Positions 18,128 through 26,972 of a DNA stretch of 64,000 nt are shown one piece after another. The stretch covers positions 3,455 through 67,454 of the forward strand of contig JBKBQT010000019.1 in NCBI GenBank assembly GCA_046292445.1, in the 5' to 3' direction. The DNA comes from CALIZF01 sp046292445 (GTDB lineage Bacteria > Pseudomonadota > Alphaproteobacteria > Rhodobacterales > Rhodobacteraceae). The notes below the pieces were generated by a model, which did not search any database, was not told the DNA's origin, and was given only the letters and a program-made list of their open reading frames with translations. Both the position numbers and the translations under genes were made by a program. Position 1 is the first letter of the stretch. Each line of letters starts with the position of its first letter.

Positions 18128-18994
18128 ATGAGCCGGCAGGTGCTCCGTCTGGGCAGTGTGCTCCTGATCCTCGGCATTCCACTTCTGTGGATCGTGCTGT
18201 TCATGCTCGTCCCCTACGCGGTGCTGCTCAACTACAGCTTCTGGATCAAGAAATACCCGCTCTTCGAGCCTGCGCTGCAACTGGGCAACTACCTCACTCT
18301 CTTCACGGATCCGCAGTATTTCAGTGTGTTGTTGCGAACGCTGAAGATCGCGACGGCGGTATCGGTGGCCTCGCTGCTTCTGGCATATCCGTTCGCCTAC
18401 TACCTGGTGTTCCGGCTCAGGAGCAGGGCATGGCGCTCCTTCCTGTTCCTCGCCGTGGTCGCGCCGCTGTGGGTGTCGTACCTTCTGCGTGCCTATCTGT
18501 GGAAGACGATTCTGGGCACCAACGGCATCCTGAATACCGCGCTCATGTCGCTCGGCCTGATCGACGAGCCGCTGGGCTTCCTCCTTTACAGTCAGACGGC
18601 GATGGTGGTGACGCTCACCTACATCTTCATCCCGTTCATGGTCATCCCGATCTACACCGCACTCGAAAAGATCCCCGCAAACCTGGGCGAGGCATCGGCG
18701 GATCTGGGCATGGGGCCAGTGGGCACGTTTCTTCGGGTGACCTTGCCATTGTCCATGTCGGGGGTGGTCGCGGGCTTCACCATGACATTCTGCCTGAGCT
18801 TCGGCGATTTCGTGGCCGCATTCCTGGTCGGAGGGCCGGACGGCATGATGGTGGCGAATGTCATCACTTCGCAGTTCGGCGCGGCGCTCAACTGGCCGCT
18901 CGGCTCGGCCCTCGCCGTGGTCATGCTGATCATCGTGCTGAGCATCATCTCGATATCTGATCGGCTCGAGCGGCGCGCGCAGGTCGGAGGCTGA
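18128..18994 (+). CDS. ABC transporter permease (PotB/PotH-like)
   Basis: A 288-residue permease with an N-terminal hydrophobic anchor (LGSVLLILGIPLLWIVLF) and five further membrane helices. The docking loop is EASADLGMGPVGTFLRVTLP. It begins three bases after the ATPase stop and ends one base before the next gene. It would pair with the following permease to carry the ligand bound by the 15911 receptor. Confidence 0.9.
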   Translation: MSRQVLRLGSVLLILGIPLLWIVLFMLVPYAVLLNYSFWIKKYPLFEPALQLGNYLTLFTDPQYFSVLLRTLKIATAVSVASLLLAYPFAYYLVFRLRSRAWRSFLFLAVVAPLWVSYLLRAYLWKTILGTNGILNTALMSLGLIDEPLGFLLYSQTAMVVTLTYIFIPFMVIPIYTALEKIPANLGEASADLGMGPVGTFLRVTLPLSMSGVVAGFTMTFCLSFGDFVAAFLVGGPDGMMVANVITSQFGAALNWPLGSALAVVMLIIVLSIISISDRLERRAQVGG

Positions 18995-18995
18995 G

Positions 18996-19814
18996 ATGGC
19001 GAACGCGGGCCCTGCACACAGGCGCAACGCACGGCAGGCCGTCAACGTCGCGTTTGGCGGTTTCATCGTGATTCTGATGGCGTTTCTCTATCTGCCGATC
19101 GCGATCCTTGTCATCTTCAGCTTCAACGACTCGCGCGTTATCGCATGGCCCTTGTCGGGCTTCACGCTCGACTGGTATCTCAAGCTCGCTGGCAACCGCG
19201 ATCTTCTCACGGCTGTCGGCAACAGCTTCTATGTGGCCATCTTCTCGACGATCCTGACCCTGTTTGTCGGAATTCCGGCGGCGCTCGCCCTGCACAAGTT
19301 CAGCTTTGCGGGCAAGACGCTCTTCCGGCGACTCCTCCTGCTGCCGATCGCCCTTCCCGGGATCGTGACCGGCATCTCGATGCTCAACATGTTTAGAGAG
19401 TTCGGCATCGACCTCAGCCTGAACACCGTCATCGTCGGCCATGTGACCACGTTGCTGGCTGTCGTCGTTACGCTTGTTTTCGCCCGGCTGCAGCGCCTCC
19501 CGAAGTCACTCGAGGAAGCGTCGGCCGACCTTGGCGGCAGCGGACTTGCAACGTTCTGGTACATCACGCTGCCGAATATCCGGTCCGCGGTCATTGGGGC
19601 GGCGCTTCTGTGCTTCGTGCTGTCGTTCGACGAGATCCCGGTAACCTTCTTCCTGACCGGGCGGGACAACACGCTGCCCATGTACATCTATTCCACCATG
19701 AGGCGGGGCGTGACGCCCGAGATCAATGCCGTGGGCACGCTGATCGTGGCCTTTTCCATGGTGCTCATACTCATCGCCGCCCTACTGACGCGGGGGCGGT
19801 CGCAAAGGGACTGA
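18996..19814 (+). CDS. ABC transporter permease (PotC/PotI-like)
   Basis: A 272-residue permease ending the importer. Motifs typical of PotC are VIFSFNDSR after the first helix, the docking loop EEASADLGGSGLATFWYITLP and FVLSFDEIPVTFFLTG. It probably faces the 18128 permease in the channel. A 7-bp-arm hairpin follows at 19822. Confidence 0.9.
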   Translation: MANAGPAHRRNARQAVNVAFGGFIVILMAFLYLPIAILVIFSFNDSRVIAWPLSGFTLDWYLKLAGNRDLLTAVGNSFYVAIFSTILTLFVGIPAALALHKFSFAGKTLFRRLLLLPIALPGIVTGISMLNMFREFGIDLSLNTVIVGHVTTLLAVVVTLVFARLQRLPKSLEEASADLGGSGLATFWYITLPNIRSAVIGAALLCFVLSFDEIPVTFFLTGRDNTLPMYIYSTMRRGVTPEINAVGTLIVAFSMVLILIAALLTRGRSQRD

Positions 19815-19821
19815 GGCGGGA

Positions 19822-19840
19822 CGCGCCCCCGCAGGGCGCG
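19822..19840 (+). promoter_or_regulatory. Hairpin after the importer operon
   Basis: Arms CGCGCCC (19822 to 19828) and GGGCGCG (19834 to 19840) enclose a five-base loop eight bases past the last permease stop. No T tract follows. It may protect the importer message or partly terminate before the enzyme gene at 19857. Confidence 0.35.
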
Positions 19841-19856
19841 AGATTGGGAGCGATTG

Positions 19857-20723
19857 ATGAAAATTGGCATCCTAGGGCTTGGCAATATGGGCAGCGCCAT
19901 CGCGGAGGCGGCGCTGCAGCATGGCCTCGAAATCGTGGTCTGGAACCGCACCGCGGCCAAGGCCGAGCGCTTTGCGGGGCGCGCCGCGGTTGGCGCCAGC
20001 ATCGCCGACGTCGTGGCCAGAACCGATGTCCTTGTATGGGTCCTCTCCGACTACGCGACGACGGTGTCGGCGATGGCAATGGCAGGACCGACAGACATGT
20101 TCGCCGGCAAAGTCTTCGTACAGCTCTGCAGCGGGACGCCGGCCGAGGCACGCGAATTGGGCGACAAGGTCGCGACGCTCGGCGCACACTATCTCGACGG
20201 CAAGATCTTCACCTACCCTGCGCGCGTGGGGCAGGAGATGACGCGGTTCGCATATTCAGGCAATTCTGAGACGTACGACCGTGTCGCGGATATTCTGCGC
20301 GCGTTCGGCGGACGGAGCGGCTGGCTTGGCCCGGATCCGGGTTTTGCCGCTGCGGCTGATCTGGCTTGGTTGTCCTATCTTTACGGTTCGATGGTGGGCT
20401 TGTTCCAGGGGCTTGCCTTTGCCCGGGCCGAAGGCCTTGCCGATGACGCCGTGTTCCAGTCGGTCCCGTCGTGGCTTGTCGAGATTGAAGCCGAGGCCGA
20501 ATACAGCCGCGCCCTTATCCAGCGCGGCGATTTTCGCGGCAACCAGGCCAACCTGGATGTGCATCTCGCGGCCATGCAACACCTGCTGCATACTGCTCGA
20601 GCCAATCGCATCTCGACGGTGTTTCCATCGACCATCGTGGAGTTGTTCGGTGAGGCCGTCGCACGCGGTCACGGAGCACTCGAGATAACCGGGGGGCTGG
20701 ACGTCTTCGTCAACCCGCCGTGA
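19857..20723 (+). CDS. NAD(P)-dependent dehydrogenase, imine-reductase-like
   Basis: A 288-residue protein of the beta-hydroxyacid dehydrogenase superfamily. The Rossmann motif GLGNMGSAIA starts the protein and VVWNRT follows the second strand, where the Arg suggests NADPH. The segment LDGKIFTYPARVGQEMTRFAYSG resembles imine reductases more than hydroxyisobutyrate dehydrogenases, and the catalytic Lys of the latter is not seen where expected. The C-terminal half is helical, as in domain-swapped dimers. ATG 19857 follows GGGAG. Its place behind an amine-type importer and near pipecolate-type enzymes suggests a cyclic imine or related carbonyl substrate. Confidence 0.7.
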   Translation: MKIGILGLGNMGSAIAEAALQHGLEIVVWNRTAAKAERFAGRAAVGASIADVVARTDVLVWVLSDYATTVSAMAMAGPTDMFAGKVFVQLCSGTPAEARELGDKVATLGAHYLDGKIFTYPARVGQEMTRFAYSGNSETYDRVADILRAFGGRSGWLGPDPGFAAAADLAWLSYLYGSMVGLFQGLAFARAEGLADDAVFQSVPSWLVEIEAEAEYSRALIQRGDFRGNQANLDVHLAAMQHLLHTARANRISTVFPSTIVELFGEAVARGHGALEITGGLDVFVNPP

Positions 20724-20826
20724 TTCGCAGCCGAGGCCGAGCACACAAGCTTGATTAGCTCTCTTTCTTCGGGAGCGTAGTTGGTCCATAGCGGCAGCCG
20801 AAAGGTGCCAGGGGCAAAAAACAGCA

Positions 20827-21591
20827 ATGAGCGTCGGCAAGCTCTGTGGACTGGTGGCCGTCATCACCGGAGCATCCAACGGATGCGGCCGAGCATCCGC
20901 CAAGGCGTTCATCGCCGCAGGCGCAAAGGTCGTCGGTGCCGATCGCGATGCCTTCAATGGCCGAACACTCGCCGAAGAACTCGGCCCGGAGAGCTTCGAG
21001 TTCGTGCATGCCGACGTTTCGACCTCCGCCGACGTTCGTCGCGTGGTCAATTCCGCCCTGACCCGCTTCGGTGCGATCGACATCCTGTTCAATCAGGCCG
21101 GCGACATCCTCGTGCAGCCACTTCTAAAGGTGACCGAGGAAGATTTCGCTTTTCTTGTCAACAATAATGTAAAGAGCGCCTTCCTGATGACCCAGGCATG
21201 TCTACCTCCGATGCTCAAGAAGGGGAGGGGCGTCATCATCACCACGTCGTCGGTATCGGCTTCGACAGCGACGCCGATGGAGGCGATATACTGCACCACG
21301 AAAGCCGCGGTGACCCAGTTCACCAGATCGGTCGCGGTCGAGTTCCGTGACAAGGGGATCCGCGCCAACGTCCTCAGCCCCGGGTTCGTCCGCACCCGCC
21401 ACGGCGAGGTCGAGATTGCGCAGTTGCGGGCACTGCAGGTGTCGGCGGGGGAGGAGGACGTGGTGGCGCTTCAGGGCCGCATGTGCGAGCCCGAGGAGGT
21501 TGCCGCCGTGGCAGTGTTTCTCGCGTCCGACGACTCGAGTTTCGTGAACGGCGCCGAGATCATGGTCGACAACGCCTTTACGGCGATCTGA
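20827..21591 (+). CDS. Short-chain dehydrogenase/reductase
   Basis: A 254-residue classical SDR. TGASNGCG is at 14 to 21, catalytic Tyr155 and Lys159 in AIYCTTKAA, and an Asp in GADRDAF points to NAD(H). The usual NNAG appears as NQAG (89 to 92). It shares C-terminal features with the divergent SDR at 14810. Two bases separate its stop from the GntR regulator gene, so enzyme and regulator are probably co-expressed. Substrate unknown. Confidence 0.85.
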   Translation: MSVGKLCGLVAVITGASNGCGRASAKAFIAAGAKVVGADRDAFNGRTLAEELGPESFEFVHADVSTSADVRRVVNSALTRFGAIDILFNQAGDILVQPLLKVTEEDFAFLVNNNVKSAFLMTQACLPPMLKKGRGVIITTSSVSASTATPMEAIYCTTKAAVTQFTRSVAVEFRDKGIRANVLSPGFVRTRHGEVEIAQLRALQVSAGEEDVVALQGRMCEPEEVAAVAVFLASDDSSFVNGAEIMVDNAFTAI

Positions 21592-21593
21592 GC

Positions 21594-22355
21594 ATGTTCT
21601 GGACCGGCCTCAGCATTCGCAATGCGCCGTTTCACGGTCTCGCCTATGACTTGATCAAGCGTCGCATCCAGATCGGCGCGATGCGGCCCGGCGAGCAGTT
21701 CCCGGCCGAAAGAAGGCTTTCCGAGACGCTCGGCATCGCGCGCGCCACACTGAGGGAGGCGTTGAAGCGGCTCGAGGCGGAAGGTTACATCGTGGCGCTG
21801 CGCGGCGCAAAGGGTGGCAACTTCGTCGCCGACGAGGAGGCGATAAACGCGCTTGCGCGCGCCACTCTGCTGACCCGGCCAGACCTTGTCTGGCGGAGTC
21901 TGGAGTATCTGGGGGCCATTCTTGAACATGCTGGGGCGCTGGCATGCGAGCGGCGTACGCCGACTGACCTCGCCGATATGCGCAAGGCCGTCGACCTGCT
22001 GGAAGCTGCGCGGAGCGCGGGCGACCTGCGCGAAGCGCAGTTTCTGTTCTTGGCGGCCGTCGGTCGAGCCTCCGCCAACGCCTTCTTCGGCGAGGCGATC
22101 GAGACAGCGCTTGCGGGTCTGGCATCTCCGTTCAAGCCTGCGAGCGTTCCTGAGCGTGCCGCCGAGCTTCTTGAGGTTTGGAAAGCACTCGCGGAGTCGA
22201 TCACGAACCGGTCCAGGATGCGGGCCGCCGAAGCGACCCGCAACCTCTTCGGCCAGATGTCGGAGACAACCCTTGCCGCCATGATCCCAGACAACCCAGT
22301 TCCGCCTGCCTTCCCGCAGGTGCGGGAGGCTGCGATCGCCGCGACGGAACCCTGA
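21594..22355 (+). CDS. GntR/FadR-family transcriptional regulator
   Basis: 253 residues. The winged helix-turn-helix occupies residues 15 to 80 (GEQFPAERRLSETLGIARAT, then LREALKRLEAEGYI). The C-terminal part is all-helical and acidic, consistent with an FCD-type ligand domain. The ATG at 21594 lies two bases after the SDR stop; a longer reading would overlap that gene. It is the likely local regulator of the importer and SDR genes through the palindrome at 15819 to 15835. Confidence 0.83.
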   Translation: MFWTGLSIRNAPFHGLAYDLIKRRIQIGAMRPGEQFPAERRLSETLGIARATLREALKRLEAEGYIVALRGAKGGNFVADEEAINALARATLLTRPDLVWRSLEYLGAILEHAGALACERRTPTDLADMRKAVDLLEAARSAGDLREAQFLFLAAVGRASANAFFGEAIETALAGLASPFKPASVPERAAELLEVWKALAESITNRSRMRAAEATRNLFGQMSETTLAAMIPDNPVPPAFPQVREAAIAATEP

Positions 22356-22367
22356 TCCGATCCGGCC

Positions 22368-24083
22368 TCACAGCCTTGCGTCCACCGGCGGCGTGTCGGA
22401 CGCCAGCACGCTGGTTTTCGAGATCGGCTTTCCGGTGGGCATCGGAACGTCTGCGGGCGGCAGTTGCGGTTTCCCGAGGATCAGGTCGGCCGCGCGTTCC
22501 GCAATCATGATTGTCGACGCGTTGGTGTTTGCGCTGACGATCGACGGCATCACCGACGCGTCGACCACGCGGAGCCCTTCGACGCCGTGCACCCGCAGGT
22601 CGGGGTCGACCACGGCGTTGCCATCGCGGCCCATCATGCAGGTCCCGCAGAGATGGAAGTCACCCGCCGTGCTGTTGCGGATATAGTTATCGATGTCGCC
22701 GCGCGAAACGATGCCTGGTCCGGGATCGACCTCGGTCACTCCGAAGGCGCGGCTTGCCTTCTGCGCGGCGATGAGGCGCCCGAGTTCGATGGCGTTACGC
22801 ATCTGCTGCATGTCGTATTCGGTCGAAAGGAAGTTCGATACCATTCGGGGCCGGTCCCGGGGATCCGCCGACCGCAGCTCGATCCATCCGGCGCGTTCGA
22901 TGCGGGTCGGGCCGATGCAGTAGGTGAACCCGTGAAGATCGGGGCTGAGGCCGTCGTCGTGATCCATCACGACCGGCAGGTACTGGATATAGAGGTCGGG
23001 ATGCGCCACCGAAGGGTCCGACCGGACCAGTGCCGCAGCCTCGACGTTGTTCGTGGCGCCGGGGCCGGTATGGGATAGCACCCACCGCGCACCGGTATAC
23101 AACATCAGATCCTTTCGCATGTAGCGGGACATTGAGACGGGCCTGTCCACATGGAACTTCATGTACACTAGTGGATGGTCCTGCATGTTCCGGCCGACCC
23201 CGGGGAGGTTCGTCCGGGGCTCGATCCCGAGCGATCGCAAGTGATCGGCCGGACCGATCCCCGACAGCATCAGAAGGAGCGGGCTCCCGACAGCCCCCGC
23301 CGACAGGATGACCTCCCGCTCGGCGCGTGCCTTGAACCCCTCGACCCCCTTCCGCGCGAATGCGACCGCCGCGACCCTGTTGCCCTCGTGAATGAGGCCC
23401 CGCGCCTCGGCGTGGTCGATCACTGCAAGATTGCGGCGATGTCGGACGGGACGAAGATAGGCATGCGCTGTCGAAGCCCTGACGCCATCTTGCACGTTCA
23501 TCTGCAGATGGCCCATGCCCTCGGGCTGAGGACCGTTCAGGTCGTCGGACAACGGAAATCCGGCTTCGACGCCGGCGTCGATGAAGGATTGGTAGAGAGG
23601 TGATGGAAAACGCCCCTTGCGCACGTGTATGGGACCCGCGCCACCGCGGAAGGCACTTTCACCGCCTTCCCATGTCTCCATCCGCTTGAAGTATGGAAGC
23701 ACGTTCTTCCAGTTCCAGCCGGTTGCGCCCTCTTGCACCCAACGCTCGAAGTCCAGTGGGTGCCCGCGCAGGAAGACCATCCCGTTGATCGCCGATGAGC
23801 CTCCCAGGATCTTTCCACGCGGCTGGAAGATCCGGCGGTTGTTCATGGTGGCTTCAGGTTCGCCCTCCAGCATCCAGTTGTACTTCTCGTTTCGCCAGAC
23901 CCAATCGAAGGCGGCAGGCATCTCGATTTTCCAGTAGTCGCGAAGTCCGCCGCGGCTAGGCCCGGCTTCGAGCAGAAGAACCTTGATGGAGGGGTCTTCC
24001 GAGAGCCGCGCGGCCAAGGTACACCCTGCCGAGCCCCCGCCGATGATGACGTAGTCCGCGACAGCGATGTTGTCTCGGGTCAT
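22368..24083 (-). CDS. GMC-family flavin oxidoreductase (choline/alcohol dehydrogenase type)
   Basis: A 571-residue FAD enzyme. The dinucleotide motif GGGSAG is at 15 to 20, the GMC signature GGSSAINGMVFLRGHPLDFE lies near residue 90, and the C-terminal active site is DFHLCGTCMMG with SANTNAST. The family oxidises primary alcohols to aldehydes by passing electrons to oxygen or a quinone. ATG 24083 places the FAD motif at the normal distance from the N terminus. It is followed on the message's 5' side by the small GlcG-like gene, a frequent partner of alcohol oxidation loci. Confidence 0.88.
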   Translation of the reverse strand: MTRDNIAVADYVIIGGGSAGCTLAARLSEDPSIKVLLLEAGPSRGGLRDYWKIEMPAAFDWVWRNEKYNWMLEGEPEATMNNRRIFQPRGKILGGSSAINGMVFLRGHPLDFERWVQEGATGWNWKNVLPYFKRMETWEGGESAFRGGAGPIHVRKGRFPSPLYQSFIDAGVEAGFPLSDDLNGPQPEGMGHLQMNVQDGVRASTAHAYLRPVRHRRNLAVIDHAEARGLIHEGNRVAAVAFARKGVEGFKARAEREVILSAGAVGSPLLLMLSGIGPADHLRSLGIEPRTNLPGVGRNMQDHPLVYMKFHVDRPVSMSRYMRKDLMLYTGARWVLSHTGPGATNNVEAAALVRSDPSVAHPDLYIQYLPVVMDHDDGLSPDLHGFTYCIGPTRIERAGWIELRSADPRDRPRMVSNFLSTEYDMQQMRNAIELGRLIAAQKASRAFGVTEVDPGPGIVSRGDIDNYIRNSTAGDFHLCGTCMMGRDGNAVVDPDLRVHGVEGLRVVDASVMPSIVSANTNASTIMIAERAADLILGKPQLPPADVPMPTGKPISKTSVLASDTPPVDARL

Positions 24084-24132
24084 TTCGAAATCCTTACGAG
24101 CGGGACCGCGCCGGGCGAGGGTCCGGCAGCAA

Positions 24133-24543
24133 TCAACCTGCGAAGCTCGCAAGCATGGCCTCGGCGATCGCCACATCGCGCGCGACCGGCCCACCCGACA
24201 CGCCGACGGCGCCGATGCACTTGCCGCCGCGCATCAAGGGAAAGCCGCCGGCGATCGCGGTGAAGGTGCGTCCGCGACCAGCCACCTCGACATTGTAGAT
24301 CTCGCCCCCCGGCTGCACATCATTCGCGAGGTCTCCGTTCGGCATTTTGAACGCTGCGGCCGTATAAGCCTTGGTCAGCGCGATCTCGGCAGTGCCGAAC
24401 ATGGCGTCGTCGCTGCGGGCAAAGCCGGCAATATTGCCGCCTTGATCGACCACGGCGATGCTCGATGGCTCGTTGAGCTCCGTTGCCTTATCGAGTCCGA
24501 CCCTCAGCATGGCCATGACCTCGGCGCTCGTCAGTTCGCTCAT
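24133..24543 (-). CDS. GlcG/HbpS-family heme-binding-like protein (DUF336)
   Basis: A 136-residue protein matching the DUF336 family: VVDQGGNIAGFARSDDAM, then ALTKAYTAAAF and the C-terminal GGFPLMRGGKCIGAVGVSGG. Members include GlcG of glycolate operons and the redox-sensing HbpS. The exact role is unknown; many sit beside flavin or alcohol dehydrogenases, as here, 49 bases upstream of the GMC gene in the same direction. The ATG at 24543 was chosen; the longer reading adds about 76 unrelated residues. Confidence 0.82.
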   Translation of the reverse strand: MSELTSAEVMAMLRVGLDKATELNEPSSIAVVDQGGNIAGFARSDDAMFGTAEIALTKAYTAAAFKMPNGDLANDVQPGGEIYNVEVAGRGRTFTAIAGGFPLMRGGKCIGAVGVSGGPVARDVAIAEAMLASFAG

Positions 24544-24661
24544 CCGGCTTTCCTCGCTCAATGGTATTGATTTTGGACCTTTGAAGCTTAAACGCTCGCA
24601 TCGGGAACGGTCAAGACCTTTCTCTTTGGAAATCGACCGCACCGATCTTCCGTTCGGATGG

Positions 24662-25555
24662 TCAAATGGACGACAATCTAGACCTTCTGAGAAAATCGAT
24701 GAGCCTTCGCAGAGCCTCGGTCGGCTGGTTTGCCTGAGGCCACACGAGATGATACGCGCCCGCGGAGTCAACGCCGGCAGCGCCGATCGGAATCACCCGA
24801 CCCTGCGCGATCTCTGCGGCGGCGAGAAAGTCGGGCAGCAACGCCGCCCCCAGACCCGCCGCAGCTGCCGCGGCAAGCCCGCCGAACTGATCGAACAGCG
24901 GACCGCGCAGTTGACCCGCATCGCAGCCGTGGCTGCGGAACCATGTCTCCCATGCACCAGGGCGGCTTTCCAGATGGAGCAGCGGCAAACCCAGAAGCTC
25001 TTCGGGCTGCAAGGGCGGTGCCGGAGCAATGCTTGCCGCGCAGACCGGCACGAGGCGCTCGCGGGCAAGTTCGAGGTAGTTCACACCGGGCCAGTCGCGG
25101 ATGCCGAAATGGATTGCCGCATCGAACCGCTCAAGGCCGAAGTTGAAGCGCGAAAGACGTGTTCGCTGGTTCACCAGAATGCCCGGATGGGCGTCAAGGA
25201 AGGGCTTGAGCCGCGGTGTCAGCCAATACATCCCGAAAGCCGGCAAGACCGCGAGGTTTATCACGTCGCGCGATCCGCTCGCCCTGAGCTCGAGTGACGC
25301 GCGCGCGAGGTCCTGCAGGAAGCCGCGCACAGAATGCGCGTAGCGCGCGCCGGCCGGGGTAAGGGCAAGCGCCTTTCCGTCCCGGACCAGTAGCCCGACG
25401 CCCAGTTGCTCCTCCAGCACCTTGAGCTGGCGGCTCACTGCCGAGTGGGTCAGGGCAAGATCCTCGGCCGCCGCCGTAGCTGTTCCGAGACGGTCCACCG
25501 CCTCGAGCGCAAGCAGCGAGCTGATCGAGGGCAGGAACCGCCGAGGGGCGATCAT
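24662..25555 (-). CDS. LysR-family regulator (GcvA-like)
   Basis: 297 residues. Helix-turn-helix at residues 20 to 70 (TAAAEDLALTHSAVSRQLKV). The effector domain carries the RFDAAIHFGIRDWPGVNYLEL and LFDQFGGLAAAAAAGLGAALLP patterns of the GcvA subgroup. It diverges from the aminotransferase gene across a 93-base intergenic region, so it most likely controls the aminotransferase or the downstream decarboxylase operon. Confidence 0.88.
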   Translation of the reverse strand: MIAPRRFLPSISSLLALEAVDRLGTATAAAEDLALTHSAVSRQLKVLEEQLGVGLLVRDGKALALTPAGARYAHSVRGFLQDLARASLELRASGSRDVINLAVLPAFGMYWLTPRLKPFLDAHPGILVNQRTRLSRFNFGLERFDAAIHFGIRDWPGVNYLELARERLVPVCAASIAPAPPLQPEELLGLPLLHLESRPGAWETWFRSHGCDAGQLRGPLFDQFGGLAAAAAAGLGAALLPDFLAAAEIAQGRVIPIGAAGVDSAGAYHLVWPQANQPTEALRRLIDFLRRSRLSSI

Positions 25556-25648
25556 GTGAGTTTTCCGTCAGACATCGTGTCCTCTCATTTCTTCGCGGAT
25601 GGCTTGGCCTTCTGCAATAATGAAGAAGCAGGAAGGGGAAGGGCCGCA

Positions 25649-26815
25649 ATGGGCTTCACGCGCGCAAAACGGATTGTCGGGCTCGACCTGACGGAGATCG
25701 TCCAGCTGAGCGAACGATCGGCGGAACTTCGCGCCGCAGGCCGCGACATCGTGGCGTTGTCGACCGGCGAGCCTGACTTTCCGACGCCTCTGCATGTCAT
25801 CGAGGCCGCTGATGCGGCCGCGAGGAGCGGTGAGACGCGCTATCCTCCCACGGCAGGCACCGCGCCGCTGCGGTCTGCGATCGCGGCCGGGGCGGGCGTG
25901 AGCCCGCGGGAGGTCATCGTCTCCACCGGTGCAAAGCAGGTCATCGCCAACGCCCTTCTCGCTACGCTTGATCCGGGCGACGAAGTCATCGTTCCGGCAC
26001 CCTACTGGACGAGCTATCCAGACATCGTTGCCCTGGCGGGTGGCGTTCCGGTTGTGGTTCCCTGCGCGATGGCCCGGGGCTTCAAGCTGACGCCAGAAGC
26101 CCTCGAGTCCGCGATCACGCCGCGCACGCGCTGGCTCATGTTGAATTCGCCGTCCAATCCCGCAGGCACGACCTATAGCGCCGAAGAGCTCGTCGGTCTG
26201 GCGCAGGTCCTGGCGCGGCATCCCCACATCCTGATCCTTGTGGACGAGATCTATGCCCTCCTGAGCTACGTCCCCTTCGCCTCGTTCCGGCGCATCTGTC
26301 CCGAACTCGCGACCCGGACGCTGATCGTGGACGGTGTGTCGAAGGCCTATGCCATGACCGGCTGGCGCATCGGGTGGGGCATCGGCCATGCCGATCTGGT
26401 TGCGGCAATGGCAGTCGTTCAGGGGCAGACGACGTCGGGTGCCTGTTCGATCGCGCAGGCGGCGGCGCTCGCCGCATTGACCGGAGACCAGAGTTGCATC
26501 GCCACGCGTCGCGAGGCCTACCGGGCGCGTCGCGATCGTGTCGTCGCCGCGTTGAACCGGCTGCCGGGCGTCTCATGTCCGCGGCCGGACGGAGCATTCT
26601 ACGTCTTCCCGCATATTGGCGGCGCGGTCCGGGGACGCGGCTTTCGCACGGAGGGGGAGTTTTGTGTCGCCCTCATGGAGCAGGCGGGGGTCACCCTCGT
26701 GCCGGGCCGCGCGTTCGGAATGCCGGACCATGCCAGGCTTTCCTTCGCCTACTCGGACGCCGACCTCGACGAGGGGTTGTGCCGGATCGCTGCCTTCGTG
26801 CAAGGGGGGTCCTGA
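25649..26815 (+). CDS. Class I/II PLP-dependent aminotransferase
   Basis: 388 residues of the aspartate aminotransferase fold Iγ type. STGEPDFPTP is near residue 38, NSPSNPAGTTYS near 166, and the PLP Lys232 lies in GVSKAYAMTGWRIG. The last Arg that binds the substrate carboxylate is in HARLSFAYS. GGAAGGGGAAGGG precedes ATG 25649; earlier in-frame starts run into the LysR promoter region. In context it could transaminate 2-aminoadipate or a related amino acid to the 2-oxoacid used by the following decarboxylase; aspartate or an aromatic amino acid are alternatives. Confidence 0.87.
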   Translation: MGFTRAKRIVGLDLTEIVQLSERSAELRAAGRDIVALSTGEPDFPTPLHVIEAADAAARSGETRYPPTAGTAPLRSAIAAGAGVSPREVIVSTGAKQVIANALLATLDPGDEVIVPAPYWTSYPDIVALAGGVPVVVPCAMARGFKLTPEALESAITPRTRWLMLNSPSNPAGTTYSAEELVGLAQVLARHPHILILVDEIYALLSYVPFASFRRICPELATRTLIVDGVSKAYAMTGWRIGWGIGHADLVAAMAVVQGQTTSGACSIAQAAALAALTGDQSCIATRREAYRARRDRVVAALNRLPGVSCPRPDGAFYVFPHIGGAVRGRGFRTEGEFCVALMEQAGVTLVPGRAFGMPDHARLSFAYSDADLDEGLCRIAAFVQGGS

Positions 26816-26972
26816 TGACGCGCCCGACTTCTGACGGCATGAATGGTCTCCTGTTGCACCGCGAACGCGGTGAAGGCGTTCGGATCAGGGCACCGGGCGC
26901 CCGGGCTTTCTGTTCCGGCACCTGTGACAGCGGCAGGGCCGGCCTGCGGGCTTTTGGTTGAGGTCGGCCCCG

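Noticed and set aside
16919..19066. A 715-codon minus-strand frame across the importer genes
   Set aside because: Antisense to the intact ATPase and permease genes with Walker and docking motifs; His/Arg/Asp-rich shadow.
22356..22367. Terminator between the convergent GntR and GMC genes
   Set aside because: Only 12 bases separate the stops and no stem is visible there; any terminator must lie within the coding ends.
26815..26961. A 48-codon plus-strand frame (MTRPTSDGMNGLL...) starting in the aminotransferase stop
   Set aside because: It overlaps in ATGA fashion but has no recognised similarity, ends inside the E1 leader and may be chance; kept out of the gene list.
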